The notes under the pieces: model-generated
What the model saw: only the letters and a program-made list of their open reading frames with translations
Told to the model about the DNA's origin: nothing
Databases searched by the model: none
Shown here: piece by piece, positions 62,784 to 64,000 of the stretch
Layout of the letters: every line of letters starts with the position of its first letter
Numbering within the stretch: the first letter of the stretch is position 1
Made by a program: the position numbers and the translations under genes
Assembly: GCF_021532655.1 (NCBI RefSeq)
Contig: NZ_JAKGAS010000004.1
Location: 1-64,000, forward strand
DNA: 64,000 nt
Direction: 5' to 3'
Source: Paraglaciecola algarum
GTDB taxonomy: Bacteria; Pseudomonadota; Gammaproteobacteria; Enterobacterales; Alteromonadaceae

Positions 62784-63494
62784 ATGAAAAAATCATATTA
62801 TTATCAAGTAGTAGTAAAATTAGCCATGTTCTTCGGCCTAACTATTAACGTTATAGCGGCCGAAACAGACATTCATTTAGCCAAACAACAATTAATCGCC
62901 CAAGCGGAAAACTATATTGCGACTAAACTCACTGCCGAGTCACATAAAACAATTAAAGTTAACGCTATGCCAATCGACGATAGAATAAAAATTCCCGTTT
63001 GTCATTCAAAGTTAAATTTTAGTGTGAATAATGAATCAATTAACCAATCAAACATCACAGTTAAAGCCCAATGTAATGAAAATAATTGGTATATGTTTTT
63101 GGTCATAAAAGCGACTGAAATCCAACCTGTGGTTGTTTTAGCTAGTGCAGTCAGCCCGGGAACTCTATTAACAGAAAGCAATTTACGCATTATTCAAATG
63201 GATACTAAGCGCCTCAGAAGCACGACTTTTAGCGATATTGATGAAATAGTCGGTACCCGAATAAAACGCCGTGTGCCCGCCGGTAGACCGATTTCACCAA
63301 GTAACTTATGTTATGTATGCAAGGGGGATAGTGTAACAATTTCTGCTGTTTCAGAAGTCATGCATGTAAAAACTTCGGGAATTGCTTTAGAAGATGGTAA
63401 TATGGGCGATACAATAAGTGTTAAAAATAGTCGTTCTAGCAAGAGAATTAAGGCTAAAGTAGCAGACACAGGCCAAGTTGAAGTGAATATTTAG
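62784..63494 (+). CDS. flgA: FlgA, P-ring assembly chaperone
   Basis: FlgA is the periplasmic chaperone for FlgI. The 236-residue protein starts with a signal peptide (MKKSYYYQVVVKLAMFFGL, then TINVIAA). It has the C-terminal SAF-type domain with LASAVSPGTLLTESNLRI, GTRIKRRVPAGRPISPSNLC and a final TISVKNSRSSKRIKAKV. I chose ATG 62784; a GTG two codons earlier is also possible. It is divergent from cheV and precedes flgM. Confidence 0.93.
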   Translation: MKKSYYYQVVVKLAMFFGLTINVIAAETDIHLAKQQLIAQAENYIATKLTAESHKTIKVNAMPIDDRIKIPVCHSKLNFSVNNESINQSNITVKAQCNENNWYMFLVIKATEIQPVVVLASAVSPGTLLTESNLRIIQMDTKRLRSTTFSDIDEIVGTRIKRRVPAGRPISPSNLCYVCKGDSVTISAVSEVMHVKTSGIALEDGNMGDTISVKNSRSSKRIKAKVADTGQVEVNI

Positions 63495-63545
63495 TTTGTA
63501 TTTCAAAGCGATACATTACTTGATTAGAGTTATTCAAATATTTGT

Positions 63546-63572
63546 TAAAGTTTTAGTAAACTAGGTCGATAA
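63546..63572 (+). promoter_or_regulatory. Sigma-28 promoter of flgM
   Basis: TAAAGTTT, 11 bases, GTCGATAA is an almost perfect sigma-28 site (8 of 8 and 7 of 8), 36 bases before the flgM ATG. It would let FliA drive its own anti-sigma factor. Confidence 0.92.
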
Positions 63573-63607
63573 ATAGGTGAGGGTAAATAAAGTAGTGAGT
63601 TTTTATT

Positions 63608-63940
63608 ATGTCTATTAATAATGTAAACAATGGTGGTGTTAAAACCCCAATTGATAATCAGAAGCTGAACCAACAGCAGCAAGCACAGAATAATAGTGCT
63701 CAGCAAGCTAGCACTCAGAAAACTGCGGCTACTGCTGTTCGCCAAGATTCAGTGTCTTTAACCTCTTCTGCTCAGCAATTAAGCCAAGTTCAGAAGAAAG
63801 GCTCTGAAGCGCCTGTTAATCAGGAAAAGGTCGATAAATTGAAAAAAGCTATCCAAAATGGCGAATATCAAATCAATGCCGAATCTTTAGCGAAAAAAAT
63901 ATCTGCATTAGAGTCAGAAATATTTGGTACTAAGGCGTAA
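63608..63940 (+). CDS. flgM: FlgM, anti-sigma-28 factor
   Basis: FlgM binds FliA until it is exported through the completed hook. The 110-residue protein has a disordered Gln/Asn/Ser-rich N-terminal half and the conserved C-terminal FliA-binding region. That region shows DSVSLTSSAQQLSQVQ and VDKLKKAIQNGEYQINAESL with AKKI. It has its own strong sigma-28 promoter and is followed by the start of a probable flgN. Confidence 0.95.
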   Translation: MSINNVNNGGVKTPIDNQKLNQQQQAQNNSAQQASTQKTAATAVRQDSVSLTSSAQQLSQVQKKGSEAPVNQEKVDKLKKAIQNGEYQINAESLAKKISALESEIFGTKA

Positions 63941-63965
63941 TGACAGCATAATGTACGCTGTCATT
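63939..63965 (+). repeat. 9-bp hairpin between flgM and the next gene
   Basis: Arms AATGACAGC and GCTGTCATT with a 9-base loop begin within the flgM stop codon. The T-run lies about 13 bases later, so it is a doubtful terminator and more likely an attenuating or stabilising hairpin. Confidence 0.5.
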
Positions 63966-63982
63966 CACTCTGGTACCTTTTT

Positions 63983-64000
63983 ATGTCTGAATTAAAAAAA
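63983..64000 (+). CDS. First codons of a probable flgN
   Basis: An ATG at 63983 opens a frame (Met-Ser-Glu-Leu-Lys-Lys) that leaves the window 43 bases after flgM. flgN, the chaperone for FlgK and FlgL, usually follows flgM; only synteny supports the name. Confidence 0.35.

Noticed and set aside
63939-63965. The hairpin after flgM as an intrinsic terminator.
   Set aside because: The T-run is too far from the stem, and the next gene begins 18 bases after the hairpin.

Overview
The window comes from a motile, AT-rich gammaproteobacterium. I would place it in the Alteromonadales (Glaciecola/Paraglaciecola/Shewanella-like) from the gene order flrA / flagellin glycosylation island / fliT-fliS-fliD-flaG-flagellins / flgL-to-flgB / cheR-cheV / flgA-flgM. 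That placement is inference, because no rRNA or other marker gene is present. The whole window is one polar-flagellum region with a large accessory glycan island inside it. No tRNA, rRNA, CRISPR array or insertion sequence was seen.

Layout. 1-2298 (minus): the start of a probable flrB, an flrA-type sigma-54 activator that ends before any DNA-binding domain, and an orphan divergent flagellin. 2476-18063 (plus): a glycan-decoration operon with an SGNH hydrolase, a NodU/CmcH O-carbamoyltransferase, two unlisted membrane microproteins (one SxtJ-like), methyltransferases, a radical SAM/SPASM enzyme, a class III aminotransferase and a DUF115/GT42-like protein. It then carries the full set expected for cytidine-diphosphoramidate synthesis as known for the Campylobacter jejuni capsule (Cj1415-Cj1418 type): glutamine kinase, phosphoglutamine cytidylyltransferase, gamma-glutamyl-CDP-amidate hydrolase and CDP-amidate kinase. 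A methyltransferase and a candidate transferase accompany it. 18129-30536 (minus): a second decoration operon that makes a phosphonate (PEP mutase fused to a cytidylyltransferase, phosphonopyruvate decarboxylase, phosphonoacetaldehyde reductase) and appears to attach it through a LicD-type phosphotransferase. Glycosyltransferases and an unusually long Maf flagellin glycosyltransferase follow.

30850-39925 (minus) is a complete pseudaminic acid pathway (pseB-C-F-I-G-H) with an embedded GT9 enzyme and an acyl carrier protein / acyl ligase / SDR trio that may supply an unusual acyl group. 40002-48313 holds flagellin export chaperones, the filament cap, FlaG and four tandem flagellins. The long spacers between them contain repeats, hairpins, terminators and a heptanucleotide microsatellite. 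A sialidase-fold protein (48571-49539) is followed by flgL, K, J, I, H, G, F, E, D, C, B, then cheR, cheV, and on the plus strand flgA, flgM and the first codons of a probable flgN.

How it works together. Pseudaminic acid is activated by the pse genes and probably put on flagellin by Maf. The two flanking operons appear able to extend and decorate the glycan with O-carbamoyl, methyl, phosphoramidate (P-N) and hydroxyethylphosphonate (P-C) groups. FliA (sigma-28)-type promoters precede flagellins and flgM, and good matches also stand before the phosphonate operon and the carbamoyl/phosphoramidate operon. This ties the decoration chemistry to late flagellar expression. The occurrence of both P-N and P-C pathways in one flagellar island is the most noteworthy feature of the window. 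That flagellin is the final acceptor is inferred from context.
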